Numbered from the stretch's first letter, positions 20,952-31,856 are shown. The stretch is DNA of 64,000 nt from Limnanthes douglasii subsp. nivea (GCA_036936605.1 JAUPFV010000005.1:232715770-232779769); one strand, 5' to 3'. The notes: generated by a model not told the origin, from the sequence alone. Numbers and translations are program-made.

Positions 20952-22229
20952 AAAAAGAAATTATTGTCCTTATTATTGAACAATCAGCATGTATTTGCTT
21001 GGTGCAATGGTGTTGTAACCAGAGTACCTGCAAGCGTTATCTCACACAAGTTTTCAATCCGGAGTGATGTTGCACCTGTTGTGCAGAAAAGGAGAGCTTT
21101 TTCTACGGAGAAAGCTGATGTAATAGTCCAAGAAGTTGATCTGCTTACCAAGCTGGGGCACATAAAGGAATCCCAGTATCTTTTATAGACTTCCAATCCG
21201 GTATTGGTCAAGAAAAATAATGGGAAATGGCGTATGTGTATTGATTTTATTGACCTCAAGAGGGTTTGCCCAAAATATCTTTATCCAGTCCCCCGGATAG
21301 ATCAGTTGGTAGACTCGACATATGGAAACAAGTTGTTGTCCTTCATGGATGCTTTCTCTGGGTACAACCAGATACAAGTGGATCCAAAATACAAAGATCA
21401 TACTACCTTTATAACAGATAGAGGTCTGAATAGTTACAAGGTGATGCCTTTTGGGTTGAAAAATGTTGGGGCTACTTATCAGAGTTTGGTGAACAAAACA
21501 TTTGCTAGTCAGATTGGCAGAAATATGGAGGTATACATAGACGACATGATGGTTAAAAGCTTGGAGGAGGATTTGCACATAACTGACCTTCAAGAGACAT
21601 TTGCCAACTTGGCAATTGTGAATTTGAAACTGAATCCAGAAAAATGTGTATTTGGGGTTCGATCCGGAAATTTTTTGGGGTATGTGATAAGTGAGAAAAG
21701 GATACAGCCCGATCCAGATCAGCTTAATTCTCTACTAGAAATGGATCCTCCCCTGAATATTAAAGAAGTCCAGAGACTCACTGGAAGGTTGGCTGCCTTG
21801 AATCGTTTTATTTCAAGGTATTCGGACAAGTGTGCTCCGTTTTTCCAAACCTTGAAGCATACTAAAGATTTTAATTGGTCTCCGTAGTGTAGCCAAGCCT
21901 TTGTTGAAATAAAGAAACACTTATCCTCACCAAAGACTCTTTTTAAACCCATTCAAGAAGAAACACTCTATGTATACTTGGTTATGTCAGAATGTGCTAT
22001 AAGCGCAGTATTGGTGAGGGAAGTGGACAATTACCCTCGTCCGGTGTACTACATCTGCAAAAGTTTGATAGATACTGAGAAGAGGTACTTGAAGCTTGAA
22101 AAGTTGGCACTAGCCTTAGTAATTACAACAAGAAAGATGAGGCTGTATTTTCAGTCTCATTCCATCATTGTTCGGACATCTTTCCCATTGAAAAATGTTC
22201 TTAAAAGGCAGACATATCAAGCAGAATGA
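20952..22229 (+). pseudogene. Reverse transcriptase and first RNase H, element A
   Basis: Order of motifs: the connection NQHVFAW; VVQKRRAF; VKKNNGKWRMCIDFIDLKRV; FMDAFSGYNQI with the first catalytic Asp; VMPFGLKNVGATYQ; YIDDMMVKS with the two catalytic Asp; NPEKCVFGV; then ECAISAVLVREVDN and KRYLKLEKLALALV of the RNase H-like part. Stops are at 21188, 21887 and 22229. The polymerase motifs themselves are intact, so it was functional when last copied. Confidence 0.9.
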
Positions 22230-22732
22230 CCAAGTGATCAGTGGAGTTGGGTGATTATGACATTGATTTCGCCCCACGAATGGCTATCAAGGCTCAATCA
22301 GTAGTTGTTTTCTTGGTAGAATTCCAATTCGGACAGGAACTCTAAACAAACTTCAGAATAAAAAACTAAGAAAGAATGGGTAGTCCGAACTGATGGTGGG
22401 TCAAGCACCATGGGGTGTGGAGCTGGAATTTTCTTAACTTCTGCATATGGTGATAAGATGTACCAAGTTATATGCTTTGGGTTCAGGGCTTCCAACAATG
22501 AGTCTAAATATGAAGCGGCTATAGTTGGTCTAAAATTAGCTTTCATATGTGGCGCTAAGAGAGTTCGGTTGATGAGTGACTCTCAGCTTCTTATCCATCA
22601 AGCTCAAATTCAGTCTGAGGAAAAAAGGAGCAACTGATTAAATACTTACTCGTCCTAAAAGAGGTGGCAGCCAATTTCAAAAGTGTTTGCTATGAGCATA
22701 TTCCTAGGTCATAGAATACGCTGGAAAATTCT
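22230..22732 (+). pseudogene. Second (Tat-type) RNase H, element A
   Basis: The domain reads RTDGGSSTMGCGAGIFL, then ASNNESKYEAAIVGLKLA, and LMSDSQLLIHQ. The D…E…D pattern of RNase H is present. A second RNase H between RT/RNase H and integrase is a known feature of Tat-lineage plant gypsy elements. Frame breaks occur on either side (22240, 22637). Confidence 0.8.
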
Positions 22733-24095
22733 TTGGTAACCGTAGCATATTTTGAGTCCTACCCTTGGATTCACATACAGGAATGCCCATCCATACAATC
22801 TAGTCAAAAAAAGCAAGAGGAGGAAAGTTTGAGTATACAGGTGATTCAGCCTAAAGATTGGAGGTTTTCCCTTCTTCAATATATTTCTGATGGGGTTTTC
22901 CCTCCGGATAAAGCTATGGCAAGAAAAATCAAACACAAGGCTCGTGGTTTATTAATCATAAGGGAAGTTCTCTATAAAAAAATCCTTCGGTAGACCTCTC
23001 CTGTGTTGTTTGGGGGTTGAAGAATCTCAAGTCGTTTTATTTGAACTACATGGTGGAGAAGGATCAGCACATTGTGGGTACAGGGCACTGAACCGGAGAG
23101 TATTGTTGGCTGGGTACTATTGGCCATCCATAATGGAAGATGCTAAAGAAATGGTAAAGAAGTGTGATCCATGTCAAAGGTATGGCAATGAAATTCATGT
23201 GCCAGCAGTACCTATGGAGTCTATTTCTGAGCTAGTACCTTTTGCTCGTTGGGGATTAGATTTAGTTGGGCCTCTGCCAATGGCGTCCGGAGGGTGTATA
23301 ACTATTATGGTTGCTATCTATTACTTCTCAAAATGGATAGAGGCAGCTCCTTTGGCAGGAACCACTTCGAAGGCTGTCATTAAATTTATCATATCCAATA
23401 TATGTTGCAGATTTGGGATTCCTCAAAAGATTACCATAGACAATGGGCCACGGTTTGATAACAAGGATATGGAGAATTTTTGTGCTTCTAGAGGCATTCA
23501 ACACTGTTTTTATTCTCCTTTCCATCCATAAGCAAACGGCCAGGTTGAAGTTGCCAACAGGACCATTTTGTCTGGATTCAAAAAGAATCTAGAAAGAGCT
23601 GCAGGGAAATGGCCAAGCTATCTGCAAAAAGTGTTGTGGGCATACTGAACTACTCCTCAGGCTGCTACACAAGAATCTCCTTTTGCTTTGGTGTATGGGA
23701 TGGATGCCATTACCCCCATAGAAGCTACCCTACCGTCATACAGAGTCCATAACTATTCCGAGCAAGCTAATGAGATAGCAATTAGGAATCAGTTGGACTT
23801 AATAGAAGAAAGAAGGGTTAATGCTCACTTAAGAACAGCTCACTACCAAGGCTTGATGAGGAGAATATTTGCTTCCAAGTTCAAGAGAAGAGATTTTCAA
23901 CTGGGAGATAAAGTGTAAAGAAAAGTTTTCTTACACACCAAAGAGAATTCGTTCGGTAAGCTGGCTCCAAACTGGGAAGGCCCCTATAAGGTCTCTGAAA
24001 AACTTAAGCCTGGGAAATATAGGCTTTAGGACAAAGAAGGAGGAGTGTTGAAGCACTCATAGAATATTGAACATCTCAGGTTATATTTAGAATAA
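22733..24095 (+). pseudogene. Integrase, element A
   Basis: A linker (SYPWIHIQECPSIQ) leads into the zinc-binding HHCC part (ELHGGEGSAHCGYR … CDPCQR) at 23040-23185. The catalytic core follows: LDLVGPLP (first Asp), TIDNGPRFDN (second Asp) and GQVEVANRT (Glu). The C-terminal part has ALVYGMDAITPIEATLP and KVFLHTKEN, ending HLRLYLE with a stop at 24093-24095. Stops lie at 22994, 23529 and 23646, with a frameshift near 23918. Catalytic residues are conserved. Confidence 0.85.
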
Positions 24096-24630
24096 AATTT
24101 GTGTGTAAATACTTACTTGTTAGATATCTATGCAAATATTAAGGGGCATACTCTTTCCTACCTTAGTGGCGTAGAGAGGTTTGAGTGAGGTGTCCGGTTT
24201 TTTATTCAATAATATGCGATGCCTTCTTGAAACATTTCGAGTGGTTTTACTACAATTTAATTCATGTACAAATCATTGGTTCAACACTTTGGATCTTTAG
24301 TAGATCGGATAAACCTAGTTAAGTGATAACTATCAAATGCATGTCATCGGAGATATTAAACACTCTCACTATAATACTTCTGAAATACTAGGGGCTATTT
24401 AAACATAAGCCATTAAAATTTAAAGGAAAGAAAATGTTAAATAAAAGAAGGTTTGATAATTTAAACCTATTCGGACTTTAACCGAACAGGAAAACAAAAT
24501 ATGCCTTGGCCATCCAAGGACTTTAGATGTTTGAAAGACTTATTCGGAATCTGACCGAATAACATTACAAAATATGTCTTGGCCATCCAAGGACTTTAAC
24601 TGTTTAATAAAGACAAAATATGATTAAACC
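24096..24630. other. Spacer between pol and antisense gene of element A
   Basis: Non-coding. TTGGCCATCCAAGGACTTT occurs twice (about 24508 and 24580) and also in the matching spacer of element B (49800-49900), so it is a conserved feature of the family, perhaps in the 3' UTR of the antisense gene. Confidence 0.5.
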
Positions 24631-27548
24631 TTAGGGCTTGTTCTCTTCGGATGTTCCTTCACCACCACCACCTTTCTTGGGACTTTTGAGTTCAGCACTC
24701 GAACTCTTACCAGTTCCCTCTTCATCATCAGTAGTGAAATCGATTCCGCTGAAGTAATTGCGCTTATCACCATCTGTTAGAGTGTGAAATGGGATGTCTT
24801 CATATTCCACATATTTCCATAAGGGACCAAGGGTCTTCTTCGGAAAAGTCTCATGGAAGATCAGCACCATGTCGGACTTAACTTCATCATATATTTTCTC
24901 TATGGAATCTATCACTTCGTTGGTATATTTATCAATACCTGCCTGAATAGCTTGCTCCTGTTGCTTCACCAAATCCTCTTTCTCGTTGGCCATCTCTGAC
25001 ACAGTACCCTCTAACTTAGTTTTCTCATCGGATAAGGTTTGAATGACACCATCTTTGGTCTTCAGTTTCTCTTTCAACGTTGTGAGGTCCTTTTCCAAGC
25101 CTGAATACTTAGTCTCGAGCTCAGTTCTGGCAGCTTCCGAAGTGGCCAACTTGGTTGATTAATATTCCTTATCCTTCTTCAATGTCTCTATCTCCTTCGG
25201 TTCCTCTATACTCTAATTGGCATTGAGGAGGCTGGTTAATAGAGATTCCTTGCCAGAGGTGAGGGAATTGATAAGAGTGGTCTGAATTTTCACCTGTCTC
25301 TCCAAGTCAAGTACTCGCTGGATGTGACCAATGAGGGAATGGCTCAGAACATCTTGCTCTCCGGAGACGGAGAAAGACTTACCATTGAAGGTCACCATAT
25401 TGGCAGAGCTGGAGGGGCGGTAGGGACCTGTGAAATCATCCTTCTCGGAATCATTGAAGTATAAATCAATGTCCTGAAGGGCACTGATGTATACTTCTTC
25501 ATTCCCTCCCCCAGCAACCTCTCCGGACTGCAGTTCTGTTGGGATTTTCTCTTGTAAGGCGGGATCAACAGGGACTGGTGGAGGTTGAGTCTCTGAAGGA
25601 CGAACAATTATTTCTTCTCTCAAGGTGACTTTCTTCTTTTTAGCAGCCTTCTCATCACTACTGGCCCTTCTTTTCCTGTCCTTCTTGGAAGGATTTGGTG
25701 GGTTCTGTGGCTCTCCCACCTCCCTTACTGTTTCAGCCTCTACTACTTTGAGCAGGGCAGCGTCAATTCCCCCTTGGTTCCCCGAACCAGTCCCTTCTAT
25801 GGCTGTTTGAACCAGCTCTGTTGCAGCTTTCTTCTACTTGTTCTTCATCTTGCTGGGAGCCTTTGCTCTGGAAGGTAAGAACAATTTTCCATCCTTGGCC
25901 TCTGTTCGTTTGACAATCACACCAGGAGGAGGCAGTGTAGTTAGCTCTTCCCATGAGAGGTCCCCTGGCCTGTGGTGTTCAACAGATAGGACCTAACAAT
26001 ATTTCCCGAGGTAAAACAGTTGTGGAAGGCATTCCCCTAATGCTCCGCAGCCCATGCGTTAAGCTTTGCACAAGTTTTTTGCCCCTCCTCTAGGTATCCG
26101 GTAAACTCCTTCGGCAGCACTGAAAAAGGAGTAACAAATTAATCAGAATGGGAACACTTGTAATTTAAAAAGGGAAAAGCATGAGAAACAAAGATAGGAA
26201 AAAAAACTCACCAGTACTTTTCCACCTGTTAGTCAGCATGCTAGGATTGGTGTTGGCCTTGATCTTCCTATCATTATCCTATGTCCCACTAACAAACAGA
26301 AATTGTGTCCTCCAGTTCTTTTCGGACTCCAACAAGTCATCTACCACTTTGAAGTTGTTCACCATATTGTGATGGTAGAATGGAATCTGATGATTCTTGC
26401 ATAAGCTTGCCATAGCAGCAAACTGCTCCATTAGGCGAGGGATTTTTGACAACCTTGATGCCATTATGCAAGCAAGGAGAGAATACCAGGCATTGGACTT
26501 AGCTGGCTAGGGCAGAGTTTAACTAAGTGGAAATACCTGAGGATTTCTGGGTCCAATAGAAACCGAAGTCCCCAGTTTAGCACTTCAGTGAAAATCACCA
26601 CCTCGTTAAGCTTGCAGTCCATGGGAGTCTCCGGAATGATAGGTATTCTCACCTTCATTGACTCCGTAATCCTCCATTTTTTCCAGATCCGGCCCAACTC
26701 AACAGTATGAGTGTAGATGTAGTTTATATTTTGTAGAGCCCACATGTACTTGACACTAACATGTTTGAAGCAAGGGACTACCTTGCCCTCTAGGCACTCC
26801 GGAAGCTCCGGATTAGTCATACAGACCTTAACTTTGCTTTTGCCCTTCTTGTCAGAAGCAACATCCCCCGTTTGACCTGATGCATTGGTTTCAAAGGGAG
26901 CCTCATCAATACTATCTTCCATTATTTTTTCCATCACTGTGGAAGGTTTATTAGTTGCCTTGGATGGATAGGGATCAGTTTGCGGTACCGAAGGCTGTTC
27001 GGATGGTTGAGTATTTGTTGCGTCTAAAGGCCTGGTGTCCGATTGAGGTTGGGATCTGGAAGGCTTGGCCTTAGGGATGCTTTAGATGCCTCCGATCCGG
27101 AGGGCTTGTCCCTTGAGGCTGCTTTAGATGCCTCCGATCCGGAGGGCTTTGGCAGTGAATGTGTGGATTGAGTTTTAGTTTGACGGGTCGTCTGGCGAAG
27201 GGTTATCTTCTCTGGAGACTTCTCAACATCAGAACCCATGGCAATGGAGGGGGAAGGTTTTCTGATACTTGAAACAACTTTTTCTTTAACAATCTTAGGT
27301 TGAGACTCTTGAACAGAAGAACCTGGGGGAAGAGGTGAAAGGCTTGGTTTGAATAGCTGTCTGGGCCTAGAGTTTTTTGATGAAGATGACCCTTGATCAT
27401 CTTCCTGAGTCGGTTCATGGGATTTCTCACTTGGAGAAACTGAGAGGCCGGCAGCAATGCGATTCTCTCTTTCTACCTTTTTCGCTCTTACTAACTCTGA
27501 TAGATTTAACCAGCCACCTTTAACTAGTGCATTTCTAGCTGTGAACAT
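24631..27548 (-). pseudogene. Antisense accessory gene of element A (Transposase_28-like domain, intron, coiled coil)
   Basis: The start at 27548 (MFTARNALVKGGWLNLSEL) is chosen because element B starts the same way. Order: Ser/Pro/Lys-rich region; EDSIDEAPFETNASG; a conserved domain at ~26760-26470 (VIFTEVLNWGLRFLLDPEI, RYFHLVKLCPSQLSP) resembling the 'putative gypsy type transposon' family (Transposase_28); a 92-nt GT-AG intron (26120-26211); VLPKEF; SWEELTTLPPPGVIVKRTE; basic cluster KKDRKRRASSDEKAAKKKKV (nuclear-signal-like); FTGPYRPSSSANMVTFNGKS; a long coiled coil (25149-24900); and a conserved tail ending at 24631. Antisense ORFs between pol and the 3' LTR are known in Tat-lineage elements such as maize Grande, with unclear function. 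Frameshifts near 27030 and stops after 26464 break it. Confidence 0.75.
26120..26211 (-). other. Intron in antisense gene of element A
   Basis: On the minus strand the exon ends AAAGTACTG, then GTGAGTTTTT … CCTTTTTCAG, then TGCTGCCGAAGG (V-LPKE). Element B has an intron at the same codon (51460-51539). Confidence 0.7.
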
Positions 27549-27637
27549 AAAATCTCTCAAGAACAAGTTGAAGGTAAAAATGGAAATCTCTCTAGACAAA
27601 CTTTGAGTGCGGAAGAAAATAGAATAATGAAAGAGAA

Positions 27638-27645
27638 TTTATATA
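27638..27645 (-). promoter_or_regulatory. TATA box of the antisense gene, element A
   Basis: TATATAAA on the minus strand about 90 bp upstream of the ATG at 27548. Element B has TATAAAT at the equivalent place (52937-52943), which supports a real internal promoter. Confidence 0.55.
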
Positions 27646-28004
27646 ACAGTAAAAAGTAACTATTACCTAGGAGAAGTTGAAGAGGGTTTTGTAATGATTA
27701 AAGGCTGCTCAAACGTGTGAAGAATCAAAGGCCTAGGTAACTTTTTAGACTTAGTGGGCGCGCCGGTTCAGGAAAAATAACTGCTGGTAAGTCGAACCAA
27801 ACATCGACACGTGTCCCACGATCCAAGAAGAAAACTCTTAGAATTCTGGAAAGAGAAACCAGTTCTGACAAATTTCGAACTGAGTTGATGTTAAAAGCAA
27901 ACTTCATGATATGAACCGCATGGGCAGGTCAGATAAAGTTGAGGCTAGCTTAGTGAGTTTTTTAGCCCTACCAAAGATATTTGGCAAGACCTAAAAAGAG
28001 CTAC

Positions 28005-28373
28005 TAATGAGTTTGGAATCTTCTGACACAACCCACTGTATAATCCGGATAGGGGTAATTCGGACAATGACACACCATTAAAAATACGGACATGACAAAA
28101 GTAAAAACACCTTTTGACTAAGCTATTTGCTAATCTACTTAAACAACTAATGGGTCCTTAAACTCGACCTAGTTTCATAACTTGACCCATAAGCCCATGG
28201 ACCATGGATTAAGAGTATAAATACCCCAACCACTCTCATTAATGAGGATAATTAACATTTAATACAACCACGATGCTGAATTATCTCATTACTTTCTACA
28301 CCAAACATTTAATACTACAAAACTTCACAAAATACTTTACAAAACTACCCTCAGCCCAAAATAAACCAAACCA
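28005..28373 (+). repeat. 3' LTR of element A
   Basis: Same length as the 5' LTR. It starts TAATGAGTTTGG (the first G has mutated) and ends AAACCAAACCA. Confidence 0.9.
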
Positions 28374-29140
28374 GTCATAGTTGTTTATTCTGTCGAGGTC
28401 TTTGACAAAATACAGCACATTGCAACCCATTATATCTCCAGATACTGAGTAGAATAGGGTTGAGCACAAAAACAATATCAACTGATGGGCAACATCCTTC
28501 AACTCATGCTCCCCCCTTGGCTAATGTCTCTTGCTATACCTGCCTGTAAAACTCACCACAACATTCTATGTTAGTGCAGCTGAACATTATGCTTATAACA
28601 AAAAATAGATTCATAGGTACCTTTATAATGTTGTTCGATACGGTTTTAGTATTTTTGGGTCATATCTTCCCTGACGTTTTACCCATGAAGTTTGTTCTCA
28701 TCATCCTTGAATTATTCTCCGCTCCGTTTACGTATCTGCTGTGGAATGCTCTGGATTTTGTTAAAGTCATTTCCTCTGTATCGTGGTTAAGGCCAAAAAT
28801 GGTTTTTACATCATTCGTCGTTATCTTCACCAGCTTTGACCCAAAACAGAAGGCGTCTTCCTCGACCGAGAACATCTCTATAATCAATTGAATGTTTGCA
28901 TAAAACTTCCTCTTCGCTAACTGCCCTTGTTGAAGGTCGAATGTCGTCTTCAAAAGCGTGTAGAAGAGTCTGTTTCTCGTAGCTTCGATGTGGGCAGAAG
29001 TAATATTGTTCTTTCTCAGCAGTTTCATAAGGCTTAATAATCTGGACCTGTAGAAGCTTGGTTTCGTGGTCATATTTCATGTAAAAACATAAATCAACAA
29101 TTGTATATAACAAACAACTCCCATAAGGGAACAACAACGT
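28374..29140 (-). pseudogene. Ulp1-type gene of the MULE, 5' part (DUF1985-like domain)
   Basis: On the minus strand from 29073 the frame reads ITSAHIEATRNRLFYTLLK, then AFCFGSKLVKITTNDVKTIF and GLNHDTEEMTL. This is the 'F.FG…V..T..DV..I.GL…G' block found upstream of the protease domain in plant Ulp1-family transposon proteins. Near 28440-28380 comes YFVKDLDRINNYD, where element A begins; the frame carries on at 18497 with W, matching the family 'YDWG' motif. A parallel frame (29137-28811) is a shadow. A probable intron lies around 28640-28510. The true start codon is not clear; the region from 29140 to the right TIR would hold the promoter and leader. Confidence 0.65.
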
Positions 29141-29290
29141 AACTACCTTATAGTTGCAAACAACTCATATACAATAGTTGCAAACAACACTCGGATATGT
29201 TTCCAAACAACTCTCAGATAATAGAGTTGCAAACAACTCTTAGGTTATAGAGTCACAAAGAACTCTCAAGTATATTCTAAGAATTGTTTG
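29141..29290 (+). repeat. Hairpin-minisatellite units near the right end of the MULE
   Basis: Five or six units (TAGTTGCAAACAACTCATAT, AGAGTTGCAAACAACTCTTA) in plus orientation, upstream of the Ulp1 coding frame on its strand. Confidence 0.75.
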
Positions 29291-30040
29291 CTAACAACAT
29301 CAAAATACTATGGTGTCGATTGTTTGCACATATATATACGTAAGTGTAGTATGCGAGTTGTTTGCATTTACATAAAATTAGGATGTGATTTTTTTTTATA
29401 ATACACATGTAGCGATATGTGAATTGTTCAGTTTTTCACATACAAGTTGCTAGGATCTCGGAAATTTGGAAACAATTGCAAAACGAACAAACAACTGAAT
29501 AAAACACATCTACTATACATCACAACATGCACAAAACAATTAACGGTACATGCAACCTCAAAAACTATTGTGTAGAACGATAAACCCAGAAACTAAAATA
29601 CCCACTTACGATCCTAACTACGTGATTTAAGTAGAAATAAGCAACCTCGATCGTCAAAAAACAGCAACAAGTACTTGGAAATCACCAAAAACGCAAAAAA
29701 AAAACATTTTCAAAAGTCGAAATTGTAGCTCGTGCTTTCTTCATCGGCCGGCATAAACTAAACAGCAAGTTGTCAAACGGCTTGTGCTTACTTATTTCAA
29801 GGAGGAGACGACAGTGGACGGTCGAGAATCGATGACGAACGGGAGAATGTTGAGTGGAGGAGGTTAAAGGGTTCTGGTGTGAAGAGGAAGTCGGGCGATT
29901 TATTTCTGGTTACTAAAAAAATAAGGTTTGTTTCGTGGGTTTTATGGGGTCTTAGAAGGGGAAAATGGGTTTGAAGAGAAAAACGCATATATATAATCAG
30001 AGGTATTTTTGTCCAATTTTAAAGTGGAAATATCAATTGA
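29291..30040. other. MULE right subterminal region
   Basis: Diverged minisatellite words continue to about 29420. The 29700-29990 part is pyrimidine-rich on the minus strand, like a plant 5' leader, and mirrors the pyrimidine-rich 6440-6500 at the left end. An open frame at 29797-29988 minus has no domain. Confidence 0.4.
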
Positions 30041-30106
30041 CATTAACCTGATTTTAGATATTAGTGGATAATTACGTAGTTGAATGGTATTTAGGAATTG
30101 CTTTTC
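30041..30106 (-). repeat. MULE right terminal inverted repeat
   Basis: CATTAACCTGATTTTAGATA + TTAG at 30041-30064 is the reverse-complement partner of 6249-6272 (18 of 24). Weaker similarity continues to about 30106. Confidence 0.6.
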
Positions 30107-31517
30107 TATAAAAAAAAATAAAAAAAAATGAAAAAATTAAAAAGACAGAATATTTTTTCTATTTTTCAAAATTTAGAATTAAACTATTAAAATTTAAAGT
30201 GTGCGCGTATATTTCAAATAAAAACGTTCGTGTTCAATTTTTGACTGAACCGATTCGTGACCAAATTTATATCTCAGCGGATATTTAAAACATTGGTTAA
30301 ATGTGACAGCCCTTTGGAAATTAAGGGTATAGTTGAGGTTCTAAAACTTCAACGAAATATACTAGAAGAACGAAGATGAATATTGGCAACTCAAATGTTT
30401 GTATTAATGTTTTACTATGCGAAAAAGATGATTCTGATATATAGGATTACCTAAGAATAGTATCTTAGCTAATAAAACAATGACAAAAATTGAATATAAT
30501 TTTGTGATACAACCTTATGTTATTTCTATTTAAAATTTATAGATTTAATGTTGGCCAAGTCAGGCCCAAGTTTGGGCAGGCGAAGTAGGTGACAGAGAAG
30601 GTTAAAATAGTCCAGTCCATGACCTTGTCTACCTCTGGGCAGGCAAAGTGCAACTTACTATGATCAATTACGTGATGCTTGCTGGCTCCAAGATTAGTAT
30701 TATACTGGTCATTACGAGGGACTTTAACTAAGAATACAAAGGTTAAGAATTAGACTGAGAGTTGTGGGGCTCCCTCGGTAGAGAGAATCCCTCCAAAAAT
30801 AGGCGTATGCCGCTTTGAGCAGCAACTACACGGTATTCTTTAGTAAAAGGCGAAAGAATAATTCGCTTTGTAGTTACTGCACGGCTGCGTGAAGATTTCA
30901 AGCCACAGAGCTCACCTCTTTATACCACTCTTCCTTACTACATCATTGTGCATCTATCCGATGTGGGATGAATTGCAGTCTCTTTATACCAGTCTTTACC
31001 ACTATTCCCCATTGTTGGTCTCTAAATCAAGAGTTGGACGTTCTTCAATTAAAACTGAAACCTTTCAAGAATCAAACGAGTCTATACTTCACATAAATTC
31101 ACTTCATCCTACTACAATACTGACATATAAATTCTGATAAACAATCTTTTTTCTTTTTCTTTTGTCGTATTGTCAGTCAAGACTTGGACGTTTCTTCAAT
31201 TAAATTCTGATAAATACCTAACCTTACAAGAAACCGAACTTGTGTTGTGTTGTGTTGCTTAGTTATCATAGAGACACTAGTTCATTCCAACCTCTCTAGC
31301 ATTACTCATGATTTATTTCACCAATTGTCCTTACTCCTTAGTTTAAAAAGTAACCCGTAAAATACCACACACAGTACAAAGTTACACTTGCTTTCCTTCT
31401 TCAATTTATAATCATTAATTAATTAATTCCCTATAGTAAAATAAGATTAAATATATGGTGTGAACACTAATTTAAACACGTCTTTATATTTCTTTTATCA
31501 GTTCCTATGTATAAAGG
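30107..31517. other. Intergenic, no gene recognised
   Basis: AT-rich with A-runs at 30110-30135. The 30540-30900 part is less AT-rich (TTTGGGCAGGCGAAGTAGGT; CTCTGGGCAGGCAAAGTGCA is a second similar phrase about 95 bp on) but has no coding frame with a domain. Confidence 0.4.
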
Positions 31518-31840
31518 TGTTACAGGACTCGTTAGGCACGATAAATTCAAACTAGAAACCCGACGAAAGGTTCGAATAATGGTAGAATAAGGACTATGAG
31601 ATAATGCTGTAAGTAAGAAGATTACCTCTAAGAACACAAATTCTCTTCAATGAGTATATGAATAGATAATAGAGAAAGATAAAATAACTTGAAATTATGA
31701 TTATGCCTTTTCGGAGTTCCTGTCTCTCTTACATATAGATTTAGAGTCATAAATAAAGAGAACCAAATAAACATCAGTTTAGGGCTTAAATGAATGAAAA
31801 GTAACAGTAGGAATAGGAGACCAATCGGATCTCTGTAACA
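31518..31840 (-). repeat. 3' LTR of element C
   Basis: TGTTACAGGACTCG…ATCTCTGTAACA. Adjacent on the minus strand is the polypurine tract. Confidence 0.93.
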
Positions 31841-31856
31841 TTGCCCCATTCTTCGG
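31841..31856 (-). other. Polypurine tract of element C
   Basis: GAAGAATGGGGCAA on the minus strand ends at the 3' LTR border, the normal site of plus-strand priming. Confidence 0.6.

Larger units (their letters stand above)
18498..28373 (+). mobile_element. Ty3/gypsy Tat-like LTR retrotransposon A, nested in the MULE Ulp1 gene
   Basis: Two 369-bp LTRs (about 92% identical by eye) flank a PBS, gag, protease, RT with RNase H, a second RNase H, integrase, and a long antisense gene before the 3' LTR. A second RNase H and an extra ORF between pol and the 3' LTR are features of the plant Tat lineage. The flanks read TTCAT before the 5' LTR and GTCAT after the 3' LTR, a 5-bp target duplication with one change. 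The minus-strand Ulp1 reading frame resumes across the insertion. The coding regions have multiple stops and a deletion in gag, so the copy is not autonomous. Confidence 0.9.
6206..30106. mobile_element. Large Mutator-like transposon (MULE) with transposase and Ulp1 protease genes
   Basis: The element is bounded by degenerate terminal inverted repeats (best block 6249-6272 against 30041-30064, 18 of 24 bases by eye). Inside are a MuDR-type transposase on plus and a Ulp1-type cysteine protease with a DUF1985-like N-terminal domain on minus, the two genes converging. MULEs carrying Ulp1-like genes are a known plant class (KI-MULE/Kaonashi; similar elements in melon and rice). Size is ~23.9 kb, or ~14.0 kb without nested gypsy element A (18498-28373). 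Two minisatellite families occur inside it, and I did not see them elsewhere in the window. I found no clear 9-11 bp target duplication, so outer ends may be off by a few bases. Both main genes are inactivated. Confidence 0.7.

Noticed and set aside
28568..28891. 107-codon plus-strand open frame
   Set aside because: Shadow of the DUF1985-like coding region on the minus strand.
30302..30520. TGTGACAGCCC start resembling some plant LTR starts
   Set aside because: No matching end, second copy, PBS or target duplication could be found.
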